A DNA stretch of 18,980 nt from SHZI01 sp964371995 (GTDB taxonomy: Bacteria > Pseudomonadota > Gammaproteobacteria > Steroidobacterales > GCA-2729495), in the NCBI GenBank assembly GCA_964371995.1, contig CAYJPG010000049.1, positions 1-18,980 of the forward strand, written 5' to 3'. The translations under genes were made by a program, and so were the position numbers. Under the pieces are notes generated by a model, which had not been told where the DNA came from, made no database searches, and saw nothing but the letters and a program-made list of their open reading frames with translations. Numbering within the stretch: the first letter of the stretch is position 1; every line of letters begins with the position of its first letter. Positions 9,741 to 17,445 of the stretch are shown one piece after another.

Positions 9741-11264
9741 ATGAGCCAGGTTCCTGAACACATACTGCAACGGCTGCGTACCTGCACCAGCTTTCCGACG
9801 CCGCCCGCGATCGCGATGCAAGTGCTGCAACTTGCCCAGGATCCCGAAATCGACCTCAGCAAGGTTGCCGATGCGGTCAGCGCAGACCCGGCCATCGCCG
9901 CCAAGGTAATGCGTATTGCCAACTCAGCCATGTACTCACGGCGACGACAGAGCACCAACCTGCGGCAGGCGCTGATTGTGCTCGGGCTCAACGCGACCCT
10001 GACCTTGGCGCTCAGTTTCACACTGGTTTCGACCCTCAAGAAGAACATGACGCAAGGTTTCGACTTCAATGCCTACTGGCGACGTACCGTTCTCGCCTCC
10101 GCATGGGGCAAGCTGCTGGGCAGTGAAACTGGCCGCCGGGATGCTGAAGAGATATTTCTCGCTGCCCTGCTGCAGGATCTGGGCATGCTGGTGATCGACA
10201 AGATCTGGCCGGAGGTGTACGAGGGCATCACGCCGTTCAAGATCGAGCACAGCCGCATCTGCCAGCACGAACAGAACTGCATCGGCACGGATCATCGCTC
10301 GATCGGTGCCGCTCTGCTGCGCATCTGGAACATGCCCGAAAGCCTGGTGCGTGCCGTGCAGCACAGCCACGACCCGAGCGCTGCCGGAGTGAACGGCGAT
10401 GAACGGGCATTCGTGCGCGCAGTCGCGATGTCCGGCGAACTCAGCGACGTCTGGCTCGGCTCGCACAACGAGGTCGCCCTGCGCCGCGTTGGCCAGCAGG
10501 CGCACCGCTATCTCGGCATCCAGCCCAACCGCCTCGGCGAACTCTTTGACGCAGTCCGCGAGCAACTGCCGGTTGCGGAAGAGTTGTTCCAGATGGAGCT
10601 GTTCGACGCCTCCCAGCTGCAGGACATCACGGACGCGGCACAGGAAATCCTGATGGTCCGCAACCTGTACCAGATCAATGCCAACGAGGAAGCCCAGCAG
10701 GAAAAGCACGCGCTGGAAAAGGAGCACAGCAAGCTCAAGACAGAAACCATCCGTGACGTCCTGACCAGCGCCTACAACCGGCGCCATCTGGAGAAGCGTC
10801 TTGGGGATGAATTTGATGCCTGTGCCAAATCAAATTATGGCTGGCCGTTGTCGCTGATCTTCATCGATCTGGACAGGTTCAAATCTGTCAATGACGGCTA
10901 CGGCCATCAGGCCGGCGACGCCATCCTGAAAGCGGTCGCCGACCTGCTTCTGGAAACGCTGCGCGATACCGATACCGTATCCCGCTATGGTGGCGATGAG
11001 TTCGTATTGTTGCTGCCGGGTGTTGGCGCAGACCAGGTAAACAGCGTTGCAGAGCGAATCTGCAAAGTGGCAAGAACCCGCAAAGCCACCGTCGGCGATG
11101 GCAAACAGGTGGGCATTACCCTGTCGCTCGGTGTTGCCACCTGCGATGCCGAGAACCAGTTTGAGAGTGCGCATGCGCTGCTGGCAGCGGCTGATTCAGC
11201 GCTTTACAACTCCAAGCACAGTGGACGGGACCGGTACACCCTGTACAAGGCCCAGGCGGCCTGA
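9741..11264 (+). CDS. HDOD-GGDEF protein, predicted diguanylate cyclase
   Basis: This encodes 507 residues with two parts. Residues 10-215 form an HDOD domain, a degenerate HD fold lacking the metal-binding His-Asp pair (LLQDLG stands where HD enzymes have HD), so it is a likely sensory or protein-binding module. A helical linker (about 290-340) leads to a GGDEF domain (340-503). The active-site loop GGDEF is at 417-421. The metal-binding IDLDRFK is at 375-381. RDTD at 408-411, five residues upstream, fits the RxxD product-inhibition site. It should therefore make cyclic di-GMP with feedback control. I start at 9741 (GGGAG at 9728-9732); an upstream in-frame ATG at 9672 has no ribosome site. 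It is the last + strand gene of the cluster. Confidence 0.88.
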   Translation: MSQVPEHILQRLRTCTSFPTPPAIAMQVLQLAQDPEIDLSKVADAVSADPAIAAKVMRIANSAMYSRRRQSTNLRQALIVLGLNATLTLALSFTLVSTLKKNMTQGFDFNAYWRRTVLASAWGKLLGSETGRRDAEEIFLAALLQDLGMLVIDKIWPEVYEGITPFKIEHSRICQHEQNCIGTDHRSIGAALLRIWNMPESLVRAVQHSHDPSAAGVNGDERAFVRAVAMSGELSDVWLGSHNEVALRRVGQQAHRYLGIQPNRLGELFDAVREQLPVAEELFQMELFDASQLQDITDAAQEILMVRNLYQINANEEAQQEKHALEKEHSKLKTETIRDVLTSAYNRRHLEKRLGDEFDACAKSNYGWPLSLIFIDLDRFKSVNDGYGHQAGDAILKAVADLLLETLRDTDTVSRYGGDEFVLLLPGVGADQVNSVAERICKVARTRKATVGDGKQVGITLSLGVATCDAENQFESAHALLAAADSALYNSKHSGRDRYTLYKAQAA

Positions 11265-11289
11265 CAACTGCGCGGTAGAAACGCCCCGC

Positions 11290-12348
11290 TCAAAGGCCGT
11301 AGCGTTTCATTTTCTCCGCCAGCGTGGTGCGCCGGACCTGGAGTTTCTGCGCTGCGTGTGCGATGACGCCATTGGCTTCATGCAGCGCCCGCCGTATCAG
11401 CGCAACTTCAATCTGTTCCAGATATTCCTTGAGCGGCAGCCCCGCATCAGGCAGCTCGATGTCCTGTGGCCGTGGTCCCGCGGCGCGGGCAGCAGCCACT
11501 TCCTGACGATCTGACTCCCGTAATGGTGCTGCGGCCGTATAGCGCGTCGGCAGCTGCGGTATATCTACCGCCGTACCGGGATACAGGACACATAGCCGCT
11601 CCAGCAGATTGGACAGCTCGCGGATATTGCCCGGCCAGGAGTAGTGCTTGAGGATGCGTATGGCACCGGGCGTGACCTGTACCGGCGAGAGGCCGGCGTC
11701 CCGGCAGCGCTCGATTATGTTGGTGATCAGGTCCGGCAGATCGTCGAGTCGCTCGCGCAGCGGAGGCAGCTCAATCGGGAACACGTTCAGCCGGTAGTAG
11801 AGGTCTTCACGAAAACTGTCGCTGCCGATCGCCGCTTCGAGATTGCGGTGGGTGGCTGCGATGATGCGTACATCGCATTCGCGCGGCCGGTTGTTGCCAA
11901 CCCGCTCATAGATCCGTTCTTGCAGCACCCGCAGCAGCTTGACCTGCATCGGCAGACTCATGTCGCCGATCTCGTCCAGAAACAGGGTACCGCCCTCTGC
12001 CGCCTCGAAACGTCCGACCCGGGCAGAAATAGCGCCCGTGAAAGCGCCCTTTTCATGTCCGAACAGCTCGCTCTCGAGCAGATCGGCCGGAATCGCCCCG
12101 CAGTTGACCGGAACGAAGGGCTTGTCAGCGCGCGGTGAGAGCAGATGCACGTAGCGGGCGACCCACTCCTTGCCGGTACCCGACTCGCCGGTGACCAGTA
12201 CGCTGGTATTGAAGGGCGCCACCTGCTCGATGAGCCGGCGGACATTGACCATGCGGGCGCTGTGGCCCGTCGGAAAGTAGACCGGAACTGTCGCCGGGGC
12301 TGTGCCCTCTGCGCCCGCCTTGTCAGCGGCCTGCGTAATGTCATTCAT
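11290..12348 (-). CDS. FleQ-like sigma-54 enhancer-binding protein without N-terminal domain
   Basis: This encodes 352 residues, essentially AAA+ plus a Fis-type DNA-binding end. Walker A GESGTGKE is at 54-61, the sigma-54-contacting GAFTGA loop at 101-106, Walker B TLFLDEIGD at 121-129, WPGNIREL at 238-245 and the helix-turn-helix at 313-352. The last 45 residues (LKEYLEQIEVALIRRAL; QVRRTTLAEKMKRYGL) closely resemble the end of Pseudomonas FleQ. FleQ is about 490 residues with an N-terminal receiver-like domain; only about 27 residues precede the AAA+ module here. Residues where FleQ contacts cyclic di-GMP are changed (see findings). The start lacks a clear ribosome site. The gene is convergent with the cyclase gene, 25 bp apart. 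It probably activates RpoN-dependent, possibly flagellar, promoters. Confidence 0.88.
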   Translation of the reverse strand: MNDITQAADKAGAEGTAPATVPVYFPTGHSARMVNVRRLIEQVAPFNTSVLVTGESGTGKEWVARYVHLLSPRADKPFVPVNCGAIPADLLESELFGHEKGAFTGAISARVGRFEAAEGGTLFLDEIGDMSLPMQVKLLRVLQERIYERVGNNRPRECDVRIIAATHRNLEAAIGSDSFREDLYYRLNVFPIELPPLRERLDDLPDLITNIIERCRDAGLSPVQVTPGAIRILKHYSWPGNIRELSNLLERLCVLYPGTAVDIPQLPTRYTAAAPLRESDRQEVAAARAAGPRPQDIELPDAGLPLKEYLEQIEVALIRRALHEANGVIAHAAQKLQVRRTTLAEKMKRYGL

Positions 12349-12395
12349 TCAATATGGATGGGACAAAGGCCCGGTGCTGCGCCGAAGTGGCCGGT

Positions 12396-12424
12396 ATGAT
12401 CAAGGCTGTATTGGCCCAAGTCAA
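12396..12424 (-). promoter_or_regulatory. Possible sigma-70 promoter of the FleQ-like gene
   Basis: On the - strand, TTGACT (12424-12419, 5 of 6 matches to TTGACA) is followed after exactly 17 bases by GATCAT (12401-12396, 4 of 6 matches to TATAAT). Transcription would begin near 12389, leaving a leader of about 40 bases before the ATG at 12348. The position is right for the divergent regulator gene. It is a prediction from sequence match only. Confidence 0.4.
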
Positions 12425-12437
12425 ACAAAACGCCAAT
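12410..12437. repeat. Inverted repeat in the divergent promoter region
   Basis: ATTGGC at 12410-12415 and its exact reverse complement GCCAAT at 12432-12437 are separated by 16 bases. They bracket the predicted -35 element of the - strand promoter, so the repeat could be an operator, possibly for autoregulation. Six-base arms can arise by chance in a region this size, so support is weak. Apart from this repeat and the predicted promoter, I see nothing else in the 142 bp between the two genes. Confidence 0.25.
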
Positions 12438-12490
12438 TTCCCGTCACACCGATGGAGCCCCCGGCAGGGATCGGTTAGAGTCCTCGGCCA

Positions 12491-13666
12491 ATGATTCCGC
12501 GACCTGCCAACCTGTCAGCCTCAACCCTGCGCAGCAAACTGCCGGATGTGGGCACCACGATCTTTACCGTGATGTCGCAGCTGGCCGCCGAGTGCGGGGC
12601 CGTCAACCTGAGCCAGGGTTCGCCTGATTTCCCGCCACCAACACGGCTGCTGGATCGCGTTGCGCATCACCTGTACGCCAGCAACAACCAGTACGCGCCG
12701 ATGACCGGCCTGCCTGAGCTGCGCGAACAGATCGCGATCAAGACGCTTGCCCTGTATGGCCGGCAGATCGATCCGGACTGCGAGGTCACGGTGACCTCCG
12801 GAGCGACCGAGGCGCTGTTCAGCGCCATCGAGGCCTTCGTGCACCCGGGCGACGAGGTGCTGTGTTTCGATCCCGCCTATGACACTTATGATCCCGCCAT
12901 CCGCCTCGCCGGCGGGCAGGCCGTACACCTGGCCCTGGTGCCGCCGCACTTCGGCATCGACTGGGATCAGGTGCGTGCTGCGATCACACCGCACACGCGC
13001 ATGATCATCCTCAACTCACCACACAATCCCACCGGCGCAGTACTCTCGCCGGGTGATATGGCCAGCCTCGAAGCGATCGTGCGCAATACCGGCATCGTGT
13101 TGCTTGGCGACGAGGTCTATGAGCACATGGTGTTCGACGGTCGCCGGCACGAAAGCCTGCTGCGCTATCCCGCACTTGCGGAACGCAGCCTCGTCATCTC
13201 ATCCTTCGGCAAGACCTATCACGCCACCGGCTGGAAGATCGGCTACTGCATAGCGCCGGAAACCCTGATGCATGAGTTCCGGCGCATACACCAGTTTGTG
13301 CAATTCTGCGTGGTAACACCCATGCAACGGGCGCTGGCAGATTTTCTGGCCAGCGACAAGGATCATTACCTCGGGCTACCCGCGTTCTATCAGGAGAAGC
13401 GTGACCGCTTCTGTGCGTTGCTGGCACCATCGCGGCTGCGCTGTACGCCGTCAGCCGGCACTTATTTCCAGCTTGCCGACTACAGTGCGATCACTGACGA
13501 ACCGGACTTCAGCTATGCGCGGCGCCTGACGCGGGAAGCCGGCGTGGCCTGCATTCCGGTATCGGTATTCTGTTCCGCACCCGGCCAGGCCCGGCTGCTC
13601 CGCTTCTGCTTTGCCAAGGATTCGTCTACGCTCGAGCGTGCCGCAGAGATACTCTGCAGGCTCTGA
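12491..13666 (+). CDS. PLP-dependent aminotransferase, methionine aminotransferase type (YbdL-like)
   Basis: This encodes 391 residues of fold-type I class I/II aminotransferase. Visible features are the N-terminal KLPDVGTTIFTVMSQLA, the NLSQGSPDF segment (39-47), NSPHNPTG (175-182, PLP/substrate Asn), GDEVYEH (206-212, Asp and Tyr contacting PLP), SFGKTYHATGWKIGY with Schiff-base Lys K241, and LLRFCFAK with R371 that should bind the substrate carboxylate. The GKTYHxTGWKIGYC pattern is characteristic of E. coli YbdL and related methionine/kynurenine-type enzymes, which return 2-oxo acids to amino acids. Substrate assignment is from family resemblance only. The ribosome site is weak. The following amidotransferase is 29 bp away and may be co-transcribed. 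Confidence 0.88.
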   Translation: MIPRPANLSASTLRSKLPDVGTTIFTVMSQLAAECGAVNLSQGSPDFPPPTRLLDRVAHHLYASNNQYAPMTGLPELREQIAIKTLALYGRQIDPDCEVTVTSGATEALFSAIEAFVHPGDEVLCFDPAYDTYDPAIRLAGGQAVHLALVPPHFGIDWDQVRAAITPHTRMIILNSPHNPTGAVLSPGDMASLEAIVRNTGIVLLGDEVYEHMVFDGRRHESLLRYPALAERSLVISSFGKTYHATGWKIGYCIAPETLMHEFRRIHQFVQFCVVTPMQRALADFLASDKDHYLGLPAFYQEKRDRFCALLAPSRLRCTPSAGTYFQLADYSAITDEPDFSYARRLTREAGVACIPVSVFCSAPGQARLLRFCFAKDSSTLERAAEILCRL

Positions 13667-13695
13667 GTCCCAACGGTCACGAGTCTCAAGTCCCT

Positions 13696-14442
13696 ATGCA
13701 TCGCCTGCTTGTTTTTCAGCACGTCCCGCACGAAATACTCGGCACCCTCGACCCGCTGCTGCGGGATGCCGGCTTTCGCATACGCTATCAGAACTTCGGG
13801 CGACAGCCCGATGCCATACCGGATCTCGGCCGCTATCATGGCCTGATCGTGCTCGGCGGCCCGATGAACTGCGATCAGGTACACCACCATCCGCATCTGG
13901 CCATTGAAATCGCGGCCATCCGTGAAGCCATCGCGGCACGCAAGCCGGTACTCGGTATCTGCCTCGGCGCTCAGCTGCTGGCGCGCGCGCTCGGCGCCCA
14001 GGTCACAGCCAACCCCGTCAAGGAAATCGGCTGGTACAACGTCGAAGCCACCGCAGAAGGCCGGCGCGACCGGCTGTTCCGCCACTTTGCTGCCAGCGAA
14101 AAAATCTTTCAGTGGCATGGCGACACTTTCGCGATTCCCGATGGCGCAGTACATCTGGCCTCCTCGCCCGACTGCCGGAACCAGGCTTTCCGCTATGGCG
14201 ACAACGTTTATGGCCTGCAGTTTCACCTCGAAGTGGATGCACCGATGATCCACCGCTGGCTGCATGCCCCGGTGAACAGGCGCGAACTGGAAGGCCTGCG
14301 CGGCACTATCGACACGGAACAGATTGCGGCCGATACGCCGCTGCATGTGGCGCAGTCCCAGGCACTCGGTACCAGGCTGTTCGGTGAGTTCCTGCGCCTT
14401 TTCCAGGGCCGCCACCGGCGCGTGGCGCTGCCCTCACGCTAG
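13696..14442 (+). CDS. Class I glutamine amidotransferase-like protein
   Basis: This encodes 248 residues forming a single GATase1 domain with the full catalytic set: nucleophile C89 in GICLGAQLLARALG, and H177 and E179 in LQFHLEV. The oxyanion-loop sequence LIVLGGPMN is at 50-58. It lacks the ATP-pyrophosphatase domain of GuaA, so it is one of the stand-alone GMP-synthase-like amidotransferases that hydrolyse glutamine or gamma-glutamyl compounds; the acceptor is unknown. The N-terminus MHRLLVFQHVPHEILGTLDP is typical of these proteins and supports the ATG despite no good ribosome site. After the stop, about 30 bp precede the copper promoter. Confidence 0.85.
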   Translation: MHRLLVFQHVPHEILGTLDPLLRDAGFRIRYQNFGRQPDAIPDLGRYHGLIVLGGPMNCDQVHHHPHLAIEIAAIREAIAARKPVLGICLGAQLLARALGAQVTANPVKEIGWYNVEATAEGRRDRLFRHFAASEKIFQWHGDTFAIPDGAVHLASSPDCRNQAFRYGDNVYGLQFHLEVDAPMIHRWLHAPVNRRELEGLRGTIDTEQIAADTPLHVAQSQALGTRLFGEFLRLFQGRHRRVALPSR

Positions 14443-14474
14443 TAAAGCCGGCACACTGCAACGCAGCCGGGGAC

Positions 14475-14505
14475 TTGACCCTCCCATCATGGGAAGGTTT
14501 AGCAT
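14475..14505 (+). promoter_or_regulatory. CueR-type copper-responsive promoter and operator of cueR-copA-copZ
   Basis: TTGACC (-35, 14475-14480) and TAGCAT (-10, 14500-14505) are separated by 19 bases, the overlong spacer typical of MerR-family promoters that need DNA distortion by the activator. Within it lies the dyad ACCCTCCC (14478-14485) / GGGAAGGT (14491-14498), 7 of 8 positions complementary and close to the E. coli copA operator (ACCTTCC...GGAAGGT). The only CueR-like protein in view is encoded directly downstream, so positive autoregulation by Cu(I) is the natural reading. Confidence 0.88.
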
Positions 14506-14512
14506 AGCCGGC

Positions 14513-14956
14513 ATGAATATCAGTCGCGCGGCACAACTCTCCGGAGTCTCTGCAAAGATGATCCGTCACTATGAAAGTGCCGGTCTGATACCTGCGGTGA
14601 CCCGTACCGCCGCGGGCTATCGCAGCTATACGCCAGAGGATGTCCATCGTCTGGCGTTTATCCGGCGCGCACGCGCAGTCGGATTTGGCACGCCCGAAAT
14701 CCGGCAATTGCTGTCGCTGTGGCAAAACCGGCAGCGGCCGGCCCGTGACGTCAAACGACTGGCCGTCGAACATCTTCAGCAGCTGCAGGAACGGATTGCA
14801 GATCTCGAAGCCATCGCCGATACGCTGTCCCACCTGATCAGTCACTGCCGCGGTGACGGCCGGCCGGACTGCCCGATACTCGATTCACTGGCAGCAGTCG
14901 ATCGGGAACAGAAGCCCCCACGCACATCCACATCACGCAGGCAGGTATCTATATGA
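14513..14956 (+). CDS. cueR: Copper-responsive MerR-family regulator CueR
   Basis: This encodes 147 residues. The N-terminal winged helix (MNISRAAQLSGVSAKMIRHY) is typical MerR. A dimerisation helix follows, and then the metal loop with C112 and C120 spaced as in E. coli CueR (C-x7-C, HCRGDGRPDCP), which binds Cu(I), Ag(I) or Au(I). Residue 77, which in MerR proteins helps select +1 against +2 metals, is Ala instead of CueR's Ser or the Cys of +2 sensors; +1 sensing remains likely. The Cys/His-rich tail of E. coli CueR is missing. The start at 14513 gives the standard N-terminus but sits about where transcription should begin, so there is no ribosome site. It overlaps copA by ATGA. Confidence 0.93.
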   Translation: MNISRAAQLSGVSAKMIRHYESAGLIPAVTRTAAGYRSYTPEDVHRLAFIRRARAVGFGTPEIRQLLSLWQNRQRPARDVKRLAVEHLQQLQERIADLEAIADTLSHLISHCRGDGRPDCPILDSLAAVDREQKPPRTSTSRRQVSI

Positions 14957-17424
14957 GCAGCATGGATACAAGCATACGACCGGTCGAACGACTCAGCCTG
15001 CCAGTGCGCGGCATGACCTGTACCGCCTGCTCCACCCGGCTGGAGAAAGCACTCGGACTGGTTCCCGGCGTGAGCACGGCAACCGTCAACTTCGCGATCG
15101 AACAGGCGGCCGTGGCGTTTGACCCGCAGCAGGTAAATGCGGCAGGCATCGCCGGCGCCATCAACAGGGCCGGATTCGAGGTACCTGCCGAGCAGTTCAG
15201 TTTCCCCATCGAAGGCATGACCTGCAGTGCCTGCGCGGGGCGGGTCGAAAAAGCGCTGCGTGCAGTGCCAGGCGTGACCGAAGCAAATGTGAACCTGGCG
15301 CTGGAACGGGCCGATGTCCGTGGGCTGCCCGGCATCACGCAACTGGCGGCACTGGCCGATGCGGTCGACAAGGCCGGCTACGTGGCCAGGATCACGACAT
15401 CGGCGAAAACACAGGCTGAGGCGGATGAGGACCATCGCACCCGCGAGCAGGCACAGCTGCGCCGGGAGTTTCTCGTGCTGATGGTCTCGGCTGCGTTCGC
15501 AGCACCGCTGCTGTGGCAGATGGCAGGAATGAGCATCGGCCAGCACTGGCATCTGCCGGCCTGGCTGGAATTGCTGCTGGCTACACCGGTGCAGTTCGTG
15601 ATCGGTGCGCGCTTCTACCGCTCTGCCTGGCAGGCCATCCGCGCGAAAGCCGGCAACATGGATGTGCTCGTCGCCCTCGGAACGAGTGCAGCCTATGGCT
15701 ACAGCCTGTACCTGCTGGTCACACTGGGCTTCAGCGCTGCGACAGGCAAGCTGTACTTCGAGGCCTCGGTGATCATTATCACTCTGGTCCTGCTGGGCAA
15801 GTTTCTCGAAAGTCGGGCCAAACGCGGCACCACCGCCGCCATCCGGCAGCTCATGGAATTGCGCCCGCAGACGGCATGCGTGCGACAGGCCGACGGCAGC
15901 GAGCGGGAGATGCCGATCAATGAGGTACGCAGCGGTGACCTGATCGTGGTCCGGCCCGGCGAGCGTATTCCGGTCGATGGCCTGGTGCACACGGGACGCA
16001 GCGAAGTCGACGAATCACTGATTACCGGCGAGAGCCTGCCGGTCGACAAGCAGCCTGCCAGCAAGGTGACCGGGGGTGCGATCAATGGCACCGGTTTGCT
16101 GATAATACGCGCGACCGCCGTCGGTGCTGACTCAACCCTGGCGAAGATCATCCGGCTGGTCGAGAACGCGCAGAGCGGCAAGGCACCGGTGCAGCGCCTG
16201 GTGGACAAGATCAGCGCGATCTTTGTGCCGGTGGTCGTGATTCTGGCACTGATCACTTTTGTCGCCTGGCTGCTGATCACCGGTGATTTCGAGCACTCGC
16301 TGGTCTCGGCAGTTGCCGTACTGGTCATCGCCTGTCCCTGTGCGCTGGGCCTTGCGACGCCAACTGCGATAATGACCGGAACAGGTGCCGCAGCCCGTGC
16401 CGGCATCCTGATCAAGGACGTCGAAGCACTCGAACGCGCCCATCGCCTGGATACCATCGTCTTCGACAAGACTGGCACGCTGACAGTCGGGCAGCCGGCG
16501 CTCGTCGGTATCCACATGATCCGCGGCAGCGACGATGAACTATTGCGGCTGGCTGCCTCGGTACAACAGGGTAGCGAGCATCCACTCGCCCGTGCAGTCA
16601 TCAATTATGCGGGCTCACGCGGACTGGCAGGCAGCGGGGTCACGGATTTCCGCAGCCATACTGGTCGCGGCGTGACCGGCACGGTGGCCGGACGCGAGAT
16701 CATTCTTGGCAACCAGAAACTGCTTGTCGAACAAGAGATCGACGCGGGTACGGCGCTGGAAGCAGCCGCGCACATGGAGAAGCAGGCACAAACCGCCGTG
16801 TTTGTCGCTGATCGCGACGGCGTTATCGGCGTACTGGCCATTGCCGACCAGTTGCGACCGGAAGCCATCGCGGCCGTCGCCACGCTGCGCAATATGGGCG
16901 TACACACGCTGATGCTTTCGGGTGATGCCGAACTTGTTGCTGCGGAGATCGGCCGCCAGGCCGGCGTGGATGAAGCACGCGGAGCGATACAACCCGAGGG
17001 CAAAGCGCAGGCGATCGGGCAGTTGCGCAAAGCGGGCCGCATCGTTGGCATGATCGGCGACGGTATCAACGATGCACCGGCGCTGGCTGCTGCCGACGTC
17101 GGCATCGCGATGGGAACCGGTACCGATATCGCGATGGAAACGGCAGGCGTGACATTGATGCGCCCCGACCCCCGGCTGGTGGCCGGTGCGATCGCCGTCA
17201 GTCGCGCCACCTTCCGCAAGATCCGCCAGAACCTGTTTTGGGCATTCGTCTACAACCTGATCGGCATCCCGGCTGCAGCGCTCGGCTATCTGAGCCCGGC
17301 TCTGGCGGGTGCTGCCATGGCGATGAGCAGCGTCAGCGTGGTCAGCAATTCACTGCTGCTGCGCCGCTGGCGTCCCAGGCTGCAGGATGTGAACAGGCCA
17401 TCAGCACCCACCCACACCAGATAA
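14953..17424 (+). CDS. copA: Cu(I)-exporting P1B-type ATPase CopA
   Basis: This encodes 823 residues. Two N-terminal heavy-metal-binding domains carry GMTCTAC (C23, C26) and GMTCSAC (C91, C94). Eight membrane helices follow, including the CPC metal site in helix 6 (461-463). The actuator motif TGE is at 358-360, the phosphorylated Asp in DKTGT at D505, the HP motif of P1B pumps at 543-544, and the hinge GDGINDAP at 702-709. YN (767-768) and MSSVS (791-795) in the last two helices fit the Cu(I)-selective P1B-1 group. It exports Cu(I) from cytoplasm to periplasm. Translation probably couples to cueR through ATGA, helped by AGGCAGG at 14940-14946. CopZ follows 21 bp later and probably delivers its copper. 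Confidence 0.96.
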   Translation: MSSMDTSIRPVERLSLPVRGMTCTACSTRLEKALGLVPGVSTATVNFAIEQAAVAFDPQQVNAAGIAGAINRAGFEVPAEQFSFPIEGMTCSACAGRVEKALRAVPGVTEANVNLALERADVRGLPGITQLAALADAVDKAGYVARITTSAKTQAEADEDHRTREQAQLRREFLVLMVSAAFAAPLLWQMAGMSIGQHWHLPAWLELLLATPVQFVIGARFYRSAWQAIRAKAGNMDVLVALGTSAAYGYSLYLLVTLGFSAATGKLYFEASVIIITLVLLGKFLESRAKRGTTAAIRQLMELRPQTACVRQADGSEREMPINEVRSGDLIVVRPGERIPVDGLVHTGRSEVDESLITGESLPVDKQPASKVTGGAINGTGLLIIRATAVGADSTLAKIIRLVENAQSGKAPVQRLVDKISAIFVPVVVILALITFVAWLLITGDFEHSLVSAVAVLVIACPCALGLATPTAIMTGTGAAARAGILIKDVEALERAHRLDTIVFDKTGTLTVGQPALVGIHMIRGSDDELLRLAASVQQGSEHPLARAVINYAGSRGLAGSGVTDFRSHTGRGVTGTVAGREIILGNQKLLVEQEIDAGTALEAAAHMEKQAQTAVFVADRDGVIGVLAIADQLRPEAIAAVATLRNMGVHTLMLSGDAELVAAEIGRQAGVDEARGAIQPEGKAQAIGQLRKAGRIVGMIGDGINDAPALAAADVGIAMGTGTDIAMETAGVTLMRPDPRLVAGAIAVSRATFRKIRQNLFWAFVYNLIGIPAAALGYLSPALAGAAMAMSSVSVVSNSLLLRRWRPRLQDVNRPSAPTHTR

Positions 17425-17445
17425 CCAGCACAGGAGATCACACAG

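Noticed and set aside
9936..10787. Open frame of 283 codons on the - strand opposite the HDOD-GGDEF gene
   Set aside because: Antisense to clear HDOD and GGDEF motifs, with no recognisable domain.
11265..11289. Shared terminator between the convergent cyclase and FleQ-like genes
   Set aside because: The 25-bp gap contains no hairpin with a T-run on either strand.
12349..12490. Possible sigma-54 promoter for the FleQ-like gene or the aminotransferase
   Set aside because: No TGGCAC-N5-TTGC-like element was found on either strand; only the sigma-70-like match was kept.
13513..14415. Open frame of 300 codons on the - strand across the aminotransferase and amidotransferase genes
   Set aside because: It crosses the boundary of two real genes and has no domain features.
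13696..14442. Considered as guaA (GMP synthase)
   Set aside because: Only the amidotransferase domain is present; the ATP-pyrophosphatase and dimerisation domains are absent and the length is less than half of GuaA.
14842..15990. Open frame of 382 codons on the - strand opposite copA
   Set aside because: Mirrors the copA reading frame, and its composition is typical of an antisense shadow.
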